DNA of 64,000 bases from Fasciolopsis buskii. Lineage: Eukaryota; Platyhelminthes; Trematoda; Plagiorchiida; Fasciolidae. Under the pieces are notes generated by a model. The model saw nothing but the letters and a program-made list of their open reading frames with translations. It made no database searches and was not told the DNA's origin. Both the position numbers and the translations under genes were made by a program. The DNA is taken from NCBI GenBank assembly GCA_008360955.1, contig LUCM01005840.1, forward strand, positions 108,413 through 172,412, read 5' to 3'. Of this stretch, positions 45,447 to 57,540 are shown in pieces; the stretch's first letter is position 1; each line of letters starts with the position of its first letter.

Positions 45447-48400
45447 GTATGTTGTCTTTGTCTAGTAAATCTGTTATTCCGTTCGTTGCAATTGTCCTAA
45501 AGTACGAGAATGACATTTTTTATGAAATAGTAACCAGTTATTTTCCTTAAGCTCCTAACTGCGGGTAACCTACTCATGATTTAAGGGCAGCGCATAACTA
45601 AAACATACCCGGAGTGAAATACATGCACCGCGACTTTGATTTCCAATGACCAATTAGCCGATTACACCCCATGTTGTTCAATATACCAAAAAATTACGCA
45701 TGATTTTCAAAAAACGTTTAGGTAAAACTTATAACACTTACCAGCGAAAGTTGCCCATTAAATAACGAATTCCTAGGGAAAGTTCTCAAAAGTATGAAGG
45801 ACGTTAAATAATTTAGTTGATAGAAGTATGGGAATGGACAACAAGAAATAATCCTATTGGACCAGGAACTCATGAATCCCCAAAACCTGATGCCAGTGTG
45901 CGGCTTTAATATCAGGCTATCCAAAGTCAAGAATTCAAAATCTGTGTGAACTGAGCTGCTAAATTTATTTGGGGAGTTGGGGCAGAGCTTTGCTGGCGAA
46001 AAATCGAAGCAATGGAATAGAGGTCAAGAATTAAGCTTCTTACTTCTGTCGCAAATTGACAATAATAATGACATACGAAATGGTAGCACACACTGCAGTC
46101 GATCGCATCTGAATTATTGGCACGTATAAGAATGAATTCAACCTTGAAATAAAGAACTGCAAACTGTAAAAAGAATACAACGTTACGATTAATTAAAAAT
46201 CGACCGTTTTGCCACTAACTTCGCAAATACACCAGTGGAAGAAACATTTTGGAACGCTGACAACCGTGGCTTGCTCATTTCTCGGTTTCGTAGACCAGCA
46301 CGATTGGCGTGACCGACTTGATTTTCAAACGACAATAAAGACAAATTAGAACTTGCTACATAATCTGAGCGTAAACACGTCGTACGTCTGACTGAAAGTT
46401 TAACGTCAAATTCTAACCTACTTATTGGGCATTCACACAGCCGGAGCAACTCGGAAGGTCGCTGCCCGTGACCTGACAAGGAAGGCGGGAAAGTGATAAG
46501 CAGTTCAGTAAATTACCTTTTGTCACTGCTGGAGTACTGAGCTTTCGAGATTCAGGCTGAGGAATTGCAAAAAACCTATTTCATTGCTGCATTTGTTTTT
46601 ATCTCGGTTTACAGATTGAGCAACACAGTTGAATAGCATTTAGCGATGGAGCCAGTTTGTGTATGAACGATTCGAGCGGATGACGCAGCCTTTGAAGTAC
46701 TTCCATCCCTGATGATACACTGCATTCAAGATCAGTGTAATCAGTAGCAGTTGATCTCAGCCGGAATCCTGGGTATATGAATGTCTGAATCGTTTCTGTC
46801 TTAGAAGCATGTCACGGGTAACCAACATATGCATTTTGCAAGAATTCGTTGCAGACTACTCCTATGGGAGGAAATGACAGAAGTGTTGGGTTCCGGTGAA
46901 GCACGTGTAAACATTTGGTTTAAACAGGAAAGCATGTCACCACATTAGGCACGAGTACTGCGAGAATACCCAGGTCAGGTATTCCTCGGAGCATCAATGG
47001 GCCGTGGAGGTGGGCATGGATGGCTTCCAAGGTCAGCAACTATCCCCCATTTTTTAAAAACTGTGCTGGCTTCTGAAGAAAGGGATTCATTTCAGGCGCA
47101 AAATTTCAACACGGGTTTTGCATGAAAGTGTCGCAATGTACCACAAAGTACTGTGATCCCAAAACCAGAACCGTGTCCGTAGCGAAAGCGTCTGCGTAAA
47201 TGGAATTCTGGGCAATATGTTTCACACCTAGTGCAGTATTAGAAATAAAAATGTATATTCATTTCACTAGATGTTTCCAGTTGAATTGTTCTTTGGATAG
47301 TTATTCTTGTGAACCCGCGTATTACCATTAGGTGGTTTTGAAAATGGTCTTGCGGTAATCTTTTCATATTCCGATTTTGCTACTCATAAGTAGCAAACAG
47401 ACAATTGCAGCTTGGCGAGCAGACCCGCTTTCACTGTCGCACAATATTTGACCAAATTGTGGGCTCAGTGAAACAAAGGGGTGATGAGTCACTTACAGTA
47501 ATATGGCACGTCTTGAAAGTCTCCACGTAATCCATCATTATAAAATCTATGAGCACTATGACACCATCATTCCTTTACCGCAATAATCATTTACAGCACT
47601 GCATTTGCTTGAGTGAGCCAATGAGCTGGAGATTCCTCGCCAGGCTGCGTTTGGGAGATGGGCACGCGGATTTTTTGAGCAAAATGATTGCTATGTTTTC
47701 TAAGAGGAAGATGTTTTTCTGGTGATACAAAAGCCGCCAAAAAGAAATACGTTTTCATCTTCTGCAAGGGTTCTTTTGGTCCCTTCTCTTGCAAAGCTGG
47801 AATTTGGAATTGAAAATGAGATGGGGAACAAGCTACATTACATTTATTATTGACAGATACAATTCAAAGAGGCTTGAACTTTCAGGTAAGCGTAAGAAGT
47901 TCCTAGATATACCAGTCATGGTCAGCTAATGAGATACACTAAACAGAGTTTGTTCAGCAACAAAATGTGTCAGCTTACAGCCAACAAGATTGCCTGACGG
48001 AATAGTTTTCGTTATGAAAGCGATACAAAAGACTTCACACAGTAGCCGATGCTACCCCAGCTCAATTTTTTCAAGTTCATAAGGATCGTGAGCACTGTGA
48101 TAGTTTTCTCCATGCTCGGAAAGCTGAAAAGGCAAAAATTCGCAGCAGTTACCATGAAACTGTTCAATGTAAAAAGCTCATACGGCTGGTGCCTCGGTGC
48201 CACCTGTCGAATAAAGTCCACAAGATACTTTAATGAGTACATTATATTTGGATCGTATCTTGAACTGCTTAATTGTTGAAACACCGGAAGTCCATCAGCT
48301 GGGTGCACTTGGGCGTTATTTTTTGTCTTGACTTTCAGAGTATCTGGAGTGAAACCGAAACAATATCAGATCAGGCTATCCGAAGCCGCATTGCCGTTGA

Positions 48401-49330
48401 TCTTTGAATCCTATTTGCGCAGTCCATGTTGTAGAAAGTGCTTAAAACAACGGAGCTTCGAAAATCTCCGAGGTTACTAATCCTTTAAAAATACCTTAAT
48501 CAGTCGTAAACATAACTTATAACAAGCGAACACTTGTTTTACGGCTCACATCAGTCTGCAGGTGATACATACTTTTGAACGTCGTTGGTTTCTATCGATT
48601 GCAAGGACGAATGGGAAGTATGGGACTTATCTGAGGAGATTAGTCTTAAGTATGTAAGACTTTAGGAGCCTTCTGTCGGTCGGTGTTTCAGATAGCCGTC
48701 AAATGCACCGAATTCGCAATCGAAATGCTGTTTAACTTTAGACCACTTCAAATACCCACACGACTGCTAAACTACTCAATAAATATGGGGCTGTGTTTAT
48801 CGATTTCCCAGTGGATTGCTAAATGATCACGTAGCCTGTGTAGATAAACAGTTGTGCCATTAAATACCCGAAGCTTTGCTGAGCTGATTATTGACGTGGG
48901 CTCACCGAAAGGCTTCATTATAACTACTTCACCTCAACGACAACAAAGCAAGACAAAATTTTTACAAGGTTCATAAAATCGGTGACCTATGCTCCACTTC
49001 ATACACTTTGTGGTCATATGGGACCAGATGCCAATAATTCTTAAAATTTCAATGCAGCCAGTGACCAAGTGGTTTATTTTATAAGCCACTATTTCAAAAC
49101 AGACAAAAAGAAGTGATCGCATCCAGTAGCAGGTCATAAAATTCGCATTACAGCGCCGTCGTCTGACTTGTGCACCATCTTACAGGAGGGACTCCTGCAA
49201 GAATGAAACTCACCTACTTCTACTTCCACTAGGCGACCCCCTACCCAAAAACATGAGTCTACCGGATGCGCGGTTTGTTAATCGTCTGATATCAGCTTCT
49301 CTATAGATGACTCTCCTTTGCTACGAAACG
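45447..49330. other. Non-coding or unrecognised
   Basis: Only one frame of note, on the minus strand at 46189-46479 (96 codons, with CECPISRLEFDVKLSVRR); no domain or splice evidence. Confidence 0.35.
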
Positions 49331-49419
49331 TACAGTGCTTCCATGGTTTCTTTATGGTCAGTTGAGTGATGATATCACATGGTGGTTCATTTCATGAAAA
49401 CATTCAATCTCCTACTACT
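49331..49419 (+). mobile_element. SINE 3' body fragment
   Basis: It begins at TACAGTGCTTCCATGGTTTC and runs through GATGATATCACATGGTGG to CATTCAATCTCCTACTACTA. It is close to the 3' half of the copy at 8605-8818 and retains its end. The tRNA-like head is missing, as expected from 5'-truncated insertion by a LINE-type mechanism. Confidence 0.8.
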
Positions 49420-50593
49420 AAAATATACCAGTACTATTTTCTCGAATTTCTCAGTCGCCATCGCTCAGTAGTTGATTATCTCCATCATTGCCTCAACCTT
49501 GTCACCACCATAAAAACATGCAAAATAATCGTTTTTCTTCCCCTCCACGCCACACAACAGCTTTTCCTCATGTTCTCAGTGGTTCCACGCTATTTTGCAT
49601 TCTTTCTCATAGGTCCTCATCCATTTATTACAACTCCCATTCTAGTGCACAGGTCTTCACCATAAATTATTCTGTCCTCCCATATGTTGGCTAATTCTTA
49701 TTAAAAAATTTAATGAGAATGAACTTAAATTTGTCCTATAATTTCAGCATTAGAACAATTCGAACTGGTACAAATCTAGAGCAGTCAAACAGTCTGGTTT
49801 GTACCTTGTTGGGATAATCAGTATGACTTCCTAGCATCAAGGTTTCGTGAAGTCCGGTTTTGTACGTAAGCGATCTCCTTTTGTCAACTATCAGGTCAGA
49901 GCTGACATTGTATTTCGTGAATAATAGGTGCCAATGTTTGGTTGTAAATTAGAAAAGTACAGAAAATTAGTCTCTGATAAAGATGAGCAAACACTTCAAA
50001 ATGAAAGACTTGGTTTTTGATAGATCACCATTGTGGCACAGAGACACAACTAAAATGCGCATAATCCGTGATCCGCTCGCGCTACTGCGATCTTTAATCT
50101 GGTGAAAATGAAAAGGCACTCACTGGCGTAAATTGTCGTCCTGGTTTGTTCTTATTCGTGAATCATCTGATGGGTGCACAGCTACCTTGACGATACACAA
50201 GGCACAAAAATGAATATGGTTACTCAGTACAGTACCCCATAGCCAGTTCTTATGTACTATCAAGCATCGGCTGTTATCGTACTCTTTGTTTGATCATCCA
50301 CAGAACTTGGATTAAATTAAAATGACAGCTTGGAACTTTCACAAGCGAATAGTGATTGTTTCTAATCTTGCTGGTGTACGGTTCCGTTGACTCTTTTTTA
50401 ACTTCCCGGGAAGCCATCACACTTAGATCATTTCTCTTTCGCCCACTGTCTTTGCTAACCTTGGAACAGACCGAAAATTGTCTGTTGTGATAAAGTATAG
50501 CTTAATGGCCAGGCATAGGCTAAAAGGTGCGTTTACTTCTTAATCCACGCTTGCCTATTTCTTATTTTTTTGTAAAAAGCCCCAACCACATAC
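49420..50593. other. Non-coding or unrecognised
   Basis: No gene supported. Plus-strand frames at 49366-49694 overlap the SINE fragment and are pyrimidine-rich; they look like chance. Confidence 0.35.
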
Positions 50594-50661
50594 CTTGTCT
50601 TGTTGCACAGTTGCCAAAATTCATTACCATGCTCTTCAGGCTTATTAGATATGCACTTGAT
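50594..50661 (-). CDS. Candidate second exon of a minus-strand gene
   Basis: Read on the minus strand, an acceptor (GCAGAACTCGTCAG) precedes ATC AAG TGC and the block ends at a consensus donor (ACAAG|GTATGT). It encodes IKCISNKPEEHGNEFWQLCN and a few more residues, starting in phase 0, which fits the phase at the end of the candidate exon at 51011-51310. Two Cys residues would add to the three of the first exon. A longer minus-strand frame (50533-50736) and a plus-strand one (50527-50883, 118 codons) overlap; the plus frame has no recognised domain. Confidence 0.25.
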
Positions 50662-51010
50662 CTGACGAGTTCTGCTTTTCAGTGGCATCAACCGCAAGAG
50701 CAAAATCAGTTTTATACTTCCTGTTGTGGTTCTCACAACAGCCTCAAGGCTGTTTACTTTGCTATACTATCTGAGGAGTTCTTGTCAACCTTGGCTCCAG
50801 GATCTAGTACGAATCGCGCTCGGGTTCGTGTATCAGACGCATTCTACATGCATTCAGGAGTAGCTCAGTTAACAATCAATTAATCCCAAATAAGTCAATG
50901 AAGTGAGGTGTGCCAGATAACAAGCACATAGCAAGGGAACCCGGTCACTCCTTCGAGAAGCCCCTTTGGTTAACGAGCTTTCTGTACACTTTCACTAAGA
51001 AACAAGTTAC

Positions 51011-51310
51011 TGTGGGTGAAAGATGCTGGTACATTGACGAATTTGGGTAGCTAAATAGCTGAGGATCAGGCCGATAATTCAGCTTCCCGCGAAAGAACCG
51101 AGTGCACCCCTTATACACGGCCCTAGGGGTGTATGTTTCATCACAGGAGTCAAACTGCAGCCTCGCACAACTAGCATTAAGAAACAATGTTTTCGGAGTA
51201 ACTACAGAAATAGTTGCCAAATATACAAGAACGCCAGACACGAGCACGTGACACAGTAAAACGTGGTGTGTTACTAATGACGCACGGTGTGACACTAGCC
51301 ACGCAGTCAT
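51011..51310 (-). CDS. Candidate first exon: signal- or membrane-anchored protein
   Basis: On the minus strand an ATG at 51310 opens a frame of exactly 100 codons to a donor (CCCACA|GTAACT) in phase 0. The N-terminus has a hydrophobic stretch (HVLLCHVLVSGVLVYLATIS, roughly residues 16-35) that could be a signal anchor. After it come CARLQFDSCDETYTPRAVYK and GCTRFFRG, with three Cys residues, and an NAS and an NSS sequon. This looks like a small extracellular or type II membrane protein. The frame itself runs on past the donor to 50945, so the donor is a guess. Family unknown. Confidence 0.3.
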
Positions 51311-52876
51311 TTTCACTCTAATCTACAATAGCAATATTTTCGTTTATTTTACACTGTGTATTTTCCGACGAAATCATATTCGGTCGAAACGATCAAATTC
51401 GTGGCCCAGTAAGAAACCATAACTTCATGGGAAATCAGTATCCTGTGAATATTCAAACCGAGTGACGACTAACAACGTGTTGTTGTTGTTGTTGCGAACG
51501 CGAATAATGGTAACAACCTAACGTTGGCAATAAATATTCCAATTCCGTGGATTTTCGGATAAGGTGGTTAGTCTTTCTCGAGACAAACAATATTAGGGAA
51601 TTAAACTACCTACCGGCAGCTTTATTTTGATATTGTCGGTTTTACAAATCAGTATCGTGTGAGCGAAGCCGACTGAAAAACGTAAAAAGAGGCAGGGATA
51701 CCGTCTTCTGGACTGAAAATCATCCTATTTCTACAATTCCTGACGACTTCGATACATGTGCTTCTAGCAAAGCATGTCATTTTGCTAACGATAACTATTA
51801 CCAGTTTAAATTCACACCCTGTGACCTACAACCCAAAGAATTTTTGTGCCCGAAGGAATGAAACCGATGTTCGGATCTGAACTTCAGCCAGGCTATGGTA
51901 TGCGAGGGATACAGCGAACACTTAGAAACTATTTTGTAGTGTGTGAAAAGAACGCACAAACATTAAGACGACAAGCTATGGTGATCATTTGATCAAGGGC
52001 TAGGAGAAATTCCGCTCCAGCATTTGAATAAACACAATGGAATCTGCATGCCGTCAAGTGTAACTTGTTTTGCATGTCGTTCGTCGCGTTCCCTTACATT
52101 AGCACCTTCGGAAGATAGCCTCTTTTTCTGGTTTAGTCACGACCTACCTAATAAACTATGAATGATAAAAAGGCCTACGGCCGGTCAGCACTACAGTGCC
52201 CGTTTATTTGTCAAATTTAATGGCTTATATAGATCCACAGAACATGACGTTCTTTGGCCAATTGTCCTCCATCCAAAGGGCTCATTGTCTATTCTGTAGT
52301 CTTCGTATCCAAGGCTGCCCTGGATCGCCTCTGAGCTAGCCAAAAGATCAGACCGTTTTCAGTCGATCTGCGGTCTAGGCTGGCTGGCTTCTTGCTTGAC
52401 CTTGGCTTTCAGTTGGTCCAACTCCAAGCCTGTGTGTTGCTTCGCTGACTTCAAAGGCATTTGGTCGTCAGCCCTGTTCTTCTGGGTACAATCGTGCTTC
52501 ACTTTTGTATGACTCATTTCACCGAAGCTAAGTGGCCTTGTGTATCTAGTATCCACACGTTGTCTTCCCCTTTCTACAACTAACCCGCTGTGGTTCTTGA
52601 CTGAGACGGCTCCCGAAACCATAGTTGCACACCCATAGATTATTCTACTAAAAATGCTCCCTCATCTTCTGGTGATAACTCCAAACATCCATTTAATGCA
52701 AATCAAACTATTCTGACCACTAAAATGGATATTCTCTTACCCTTTTTTGTCAATCTACACTTCAGTTCACCGTGAGCATTGGTCTTTGTACACCATTGTT
52801 GAAGCAGTATACGCTTCGATTTTCACGCTTCTCACAGCGTAGCATTGAGTCATTTTGATAGGCCCTCTTCCAAACA
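51311..52876. other. Unrecognised; short TTG repeat and a GC-richer block
   Basis: A (TGT)5 run lies at 51479-51494. At 52.15-52.62 kb the sequence is GC-richer, and the minus strand is open for 87 codons (52359-52622, hydrophilic, ending LDQLKAKVKQEASQPRPQ). It may be part of an old mobile element, given the Penelope-like fragment just downstream, but I cannot identify it. Confidence 0.3.
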
Positions 52877-53197
52877 GTGACTTTTACCATAAAGTTACAA
52901 CATCTAGTTGGAGTATGTCTTTGGAGATTCTATAAATTTGTCTGTTCCTTCGATTTCACTCACCATTTGGGACGACCCAGCCGCAATTTTGAGGCAGATT
53001 GCCATTTACGTTTTAGATGTCCTAGTAAGACATTTACAGATCACTTGTATCTCTTTGGGAATTCATGCAAACTGGCTCCTGCTCGGCGTAACGCAGGTAG
53101 TCTACCTTTCTCGAAACCCAATACATTCTCCCATGTAACATTGTGCACACAGGGTCGGTGTAAATTCTGTTGGATACCCAATTTCTATCGGACTTAA
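52877..53197 (+). pseudogene. Penelope-like element fragment (linker before GIY-YIG)
   Basis: The last third of this 106-codon frame reads APARRNAGSLPFSKPN, then CTQGRCKFCW. In many Penelope-like elements the region between the reverse transcriptase and the GIY-YIG endonuclease has an RRxxxLRxxLVxSK stretch followed by CxxxRCKxC; both are met here (Cys codons at 53144, 53159 and 53168). No reverse transcriptase motif is visible upstream in frame, and the frame closes at 53195-53197 before any GIY-YIG. Downstream, in another frame, FIG appears where YIGxT would be expected, followed by a stop. It is therefore a short decayed remnant. The upstream two thirds could be unrelated. Identification is by motif only. 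Confidence 0.42.
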
Positions 53198-55883
53198 TGA
53201 CGTTCATCGGCTGAGACTTGCCCACTAGGATGCCCCAGTCTACACAATTCATGTGATCCAGGTTCTTGCTGTTTTTCGGTCACTGAATCTACACAGTGAG
53301 TTGAGCAAAACGGTTCAAACTTAAGGGGCACACTTCATGTTGTCTAACGGTGTACCCCGGAAGCGAGCGTCCTAGTTTTGGCTACCATAAATCTAATAAT
53401 CGGGTGGCGCATTATATTATTCTGAAATCGGATGTGCTTGTTTGTTTAATTCAGCATAGCCATAGGAACAACAAGTGGAAATATGTACTGTAGATAACAA
53501 AATAACCGGAATCGATGAAACCTTGAATTGAAGGACAACCGTCCCAGATTTAAGCGTTGGTCACTTTGCTTAACTTATACCTTATGACTAAAGACTTCTG
53601 CCATTAAGTAAAAAATTAAGTCCGTTTTGAAATAAATCAAATCGAGAGCGCAAGAGAAAGCAATAAAAACATCATTTAAAAAAATCATTATATAGTTTAA
53701 ATTGAAGAATTAACTTTTCATGCATTAACTCTGCGTACCTCACAACTGCTGCAATTAATAAAATCCAATGAAATCATGGCACATTACTGCGCTCTCGACC
53801 ATGATGATTTTGAATGGCATGTCTTATCACCGCCGTTTAAATCCTGGTAAATTAGTTCCAGCAACTGTAAGGCTCCGACTGCTAATTCTGATACTGAGAA
53901 ATCATCCACTATCTCTATTGACTGGTTCGCAGAAAGCATCAATCATGCTTCATTGAAAATCCACCGGGTTATTTGATATAGCGACATGTTTTTTCTAAAC
54001 AGTCAAAAGACTTTGGACAAAAGCATGTTCTTTAAGTTAGAAACAACGTCGTACCCGATAGTAGTGTTTTGTTGGATTGCCTGGTACATGAAAGGCGCAC
54101 TTAAAGGGAAAACGTGTCACTGAAAAAAACAACAGTTTTTATGCTGATTCACGTGACTAGGCGAACAACCTACTCACAGAACTGTGCGACATAATCATGG
54201 AACAAAAATCGGTCGATAATCACCACCGCATAGCACGAACTCACCCGTCGATTTGCATTGGGGATTTGCAACTAACAATGCAGCGTAAAATGTCTGAACA
54301 ACAAAACTGAACTATTGTTCAAATTCACCAGATCAACTTGTCTGATTGCGGAGTATGGTAGAACGTCGTGGAACTCTGTAGACGAATATTTTTTCTTCCT
54401 TAGCAGATCTAACTAGTGAAAGGGAATTTTCTGAATAGTAGTTGCAATTAAATGGAAGGACTCTGAGGGTTCTTGTTCTAACGGCGCTCAATGATTCTTA
54501 GCATTTTCATTATTTTTGACGCTGCACGCTTATTGGTGGTTAGGTTGCTAACAATTTTTGTCGCATTTGAAAAAGACGAAAAATCAGTTTCAGATCATGA
54601 TTATTAAAATCTTTCCATTTGGCCTGCATTTTGATTGTGTCGGGAACTTAGCTACTTAGTGTCCACCTTAATTATATAGACTATCTTTAGCTTTCTATCA
54701 TTTCGTATGATCCAGTAGACAATCTTATATGAAGCATTCGCTGAATCAACTGTACACAATACGTTGCCTAACACAAAGCAACTTCTTCCTGCCAAGTAAG
54801 GGTCATCTCACTCAGTATGACATTATTCCAGGAGGCCAACAAAAATGAGTCAGTGGCATTGTCTATTTATAGACGTAAAAAACGGCGTGATATTCACAAA
54901 ACCCACTTAACTTATGGTTGCTCCTATGGGTGCATATTTTTTGATGTCTTCTATTTGCTTAGATTTGAAAAACGTCTCCTCGGCCATGACACTTCCAGTT
55001 AAGCTGATGCCCTGTAACGACTGCGCGCTCTATCATTTTTCTGTTGGCGTTCCCCTGACTCATTTCGTTAATATATAACAATATGCTGCGAAGCTTAAAG
55101 GCGATTTGACGCAAGACAATTTTATCCGGTGTGGGATTGTGCAAAGAACGTGGACACTGACATCAATGGGTCCCATAGTCTTCGTTTTTCTTATTGCCAA
55201 TAAGACTGCGATTAGGGAATGTACTGTGGTGTCATAGCATTATTACAAATTACATGGTGGATAAATTGCACTCCTTTAGTGTCCCTAATGGGATTCTTTA
55301 GAATATATATGTTTATATATGCACACTCCTCAAGAAAAGTATCAACAGAATTCTGAGCGGTTGTTCGTGCCTCGTGCTGTTTGTAAACGGTTCTGCATGA
55401 AAGATGAATCAACAAAAAGACGCTACTAATATAGTCACTAAACCAACTTAGTACGATGTATCGGCAAGTGCATCATTTAAGGACTAAGTTCAGAAGCTGT
55501 CAAATGGTGGGGAGAAATAACTAAGTGAAGTTTTCTCATCCATTCCGGAAATTCAGCACTCACACATAGTTTTTAGCCTTCAGCCGGGTTGCTAACCTTG
55601 TTATCGTGCTGAGTTTGAATTGTATTAAAGAAACGATAGTTCATAATTTTGGTTCAGCCTAAAAGTTTATAACATCGGAACATGGCATTGTTGGCTGGCA
55701 GTAGATATTTTGCCCACGTTCACTGGGTTGGCAGGTTTTTTAGTTAGTTGGGAAGGGCTATCAAAGTTGGTAGTACTGAATAAAAATGAATTTGAGCCCA
55801 TTTAATTACCAGGAACCGAAGTGCACTGGCGGTGTGGGTTTCCTCCTGAAAAGCCTTCTTCTTCTATAAATACCGTATATACC
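53198..55883. other. Non-coding or unrecognised
   Basis: About 2.7 kb, no supported gene or repeat. Confidence 0.4.
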
Positions 55884-55906
55884 ATATATATATATATAAT
55901 ATATAT

Positions 55907-55937
<31 letters not shown>
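55884..55937. repeat. Interrupted (AT)n microsatellite
   Basis: A 54-base AT run broken twice by AA. The Tyr-Ile rich frames on the minus strand over it are artefacts. Confidence 0.95.
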
Positions 55938-57061
55938 GTGGTACGGTAGCCTGCCGAGTGTGGTCTGCCGAAAACTTGAGGATACTGATTCTTGCCGGCT
56001 TTTCGGAACAAAGCTTTTTCCCCGTAGGTTGCGCATATGCCAGAAATGCACTCAGATCTAGGGCAGTTCTATTCACCAATCCGCCAATGCGGGAAAATAA
56101 CATTATGCTAACTAATCCATCTATTAGTTCGCCAAAGATACAGATTAAAATAACCTCATCAGGGCTGAACATGTTCGACATTTACCAGGCCAAGGACAAT
56201 CGAAAAGTCAACATACTGGATCATCTGGGTGAATACGCCTTTACTTTGAAGACCTCGGTTTATTGGTTGCTAATTCGATTAAATTAAAGACGGGATGCCG
56301 CAGTTTTTTCTCTTGTCCTCAATCAACAAATAATAATAAGGCTAAAACACGAGGGAAGGACAACAGCTATGGGTAAAGTGCAAATAATTGCTGAAAACTC
56401 CGTCACCGCTAGGTTGGAATTGATCTCGGCCGTTTAAAAGACAATCGACTAATCCAGAGGGTTCCCAATAAACATATGTGTAACTGAGTTCCCCAAACCG
56501 GAATGCTTTTTCAGTATTATCCCGGCCACACCTGTTACCGCCTAGTTTCACCAAATGCCGAAAATTGCTGAGCTAAGTTTGCATCTATCCTTAGAAGATT
56601 GAGCAGATGTGTCCAAATTTATGCTATTTGGATTTAATTAGTTTTGCTGACTTGGTAATGAATAAGTGCACCTATTACGCTAAGTTTATAAGGATGGATT
56701 ATCAGAAAGGTCAGTTTTCTGCGGGTTGCATAAACACGAACAAATTTGCTATTTTTGATCAGAATCTACTCCGTGAGTTATATTGCGACCGAAGGTTATT
56801 TGATGAAAGCCATTTGCTGATTGTGCTTGACTGTCTTCGGTGGATTAACACTAGAACAACGAAGGCGACCAGGTGGATCCAGGCTCGTAATCAACTTTGA
56901 GCAACTTCTTTTTTCGTCGTAGCAACTATTGATAAATTTCTTTTTAAAATTTAATGCAGCCTGTCCAACTGCCTTTGATATATTTTTTATTCCCGGAAGC
57001 TTTTGGGATTAGTCTTACGGCGCTATAGTCTCACAAAGACGTTCGACGCAGGATGCACGTT
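55938..57061. other. Unrecognised; two plus-strand open frames
   Basis: Plus-strand frames at 55958-56287 (109 codons, with NPSISSPKIQIKITSSGLNM) and 56607-56900 (97 codons, with FDESHLLIVLDCLRWINTR) look moderately protein-like. No domain, signal peptide or clear splice pair was seen. On the minus strand 56342-56554 is also open. Confidence 0.25.
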
Positions 57062-57409
57062 CTATATGAGCTTTTCGACTATCAAGTGTTTGTGTAACTC
57101 TTCCTTGGTGAAATTCATTTTAGCTATATAAAATACGCGGTCTCGGGGATTTGTTGATCCAAACAGAGAAAAACAAGGATTTATCTCTATATTTGAGGGC
57201 CATTTAACATGCACCTTCCTATTGAAACTTAGAAATAGTTTGCGCTCATTGACCAAGCACCGCTTGTGACTGACTGACTCGGCGACGCTGCGGAAAGAAT
57301 CGCTGTGTTTGAAGTAAGTTCCTGCACTAGCGTAGTCCGACTGGCACAAATAAGACCGAATGTTATCTGATATGCTTTTATAAAACACAAACTGCTTTGG
57401 TAGAATCAA
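57062..57409 (-). CDS. Unrecognised open frame in a minus-strand cluster
   Basis: A 115-codon frame with no hydrophobic segment. It contains RKLFLSFNRKVHVKWPSN and FYIAKMNFTKEELHKHLIVE before its stop at 57062. No domain recognised. It is the first of three long frames in a row on this strand (57062, 57541, 58125), which could be exons of one gene, but splice links are not established. Confidence 0.22.
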   Translation of the reverse strand: MILPKQFVFYKSISDNIRSYLCQSDYASAGTYFKHSDSFRSVAESVSHKRCLVNERKLFLSFNRKVHVKWPSNIEINPCFSLFGSTNPRDRVFYIAKMNFTKEELHKHLIVEKLI

Positions 57410-57540
57410 CTACCTAATAGGGCTTCAAAAAAATGATTAATTCGTTTTTTTCTCGAAGTCATCTGAAAACAAGATTTAGGTAGTCCTCTGCTTACTAAAT
57501 TTCACACGTAAATTCGAAGGCTAACGTGGGTAAAGCTGTG

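Noticed and set aside
51550..51600. Another palindrome arm (GGTTAGTCTTTCTCGAGAC)
   Set aside because: Only about 15 bases resemble the arm; the neighbouring stem and GAAAC parts are absent or not in order.
53200..53400. GIY-YIG endonuclease following the Penelope-like linker
   Set aside because: Only a three-residue FIG match followed by a stop; too little to call.
55802..56181. Minus-strand frames with long Tyr-Ile repeats
   Set aside because: Translation of the AT microsatellite.
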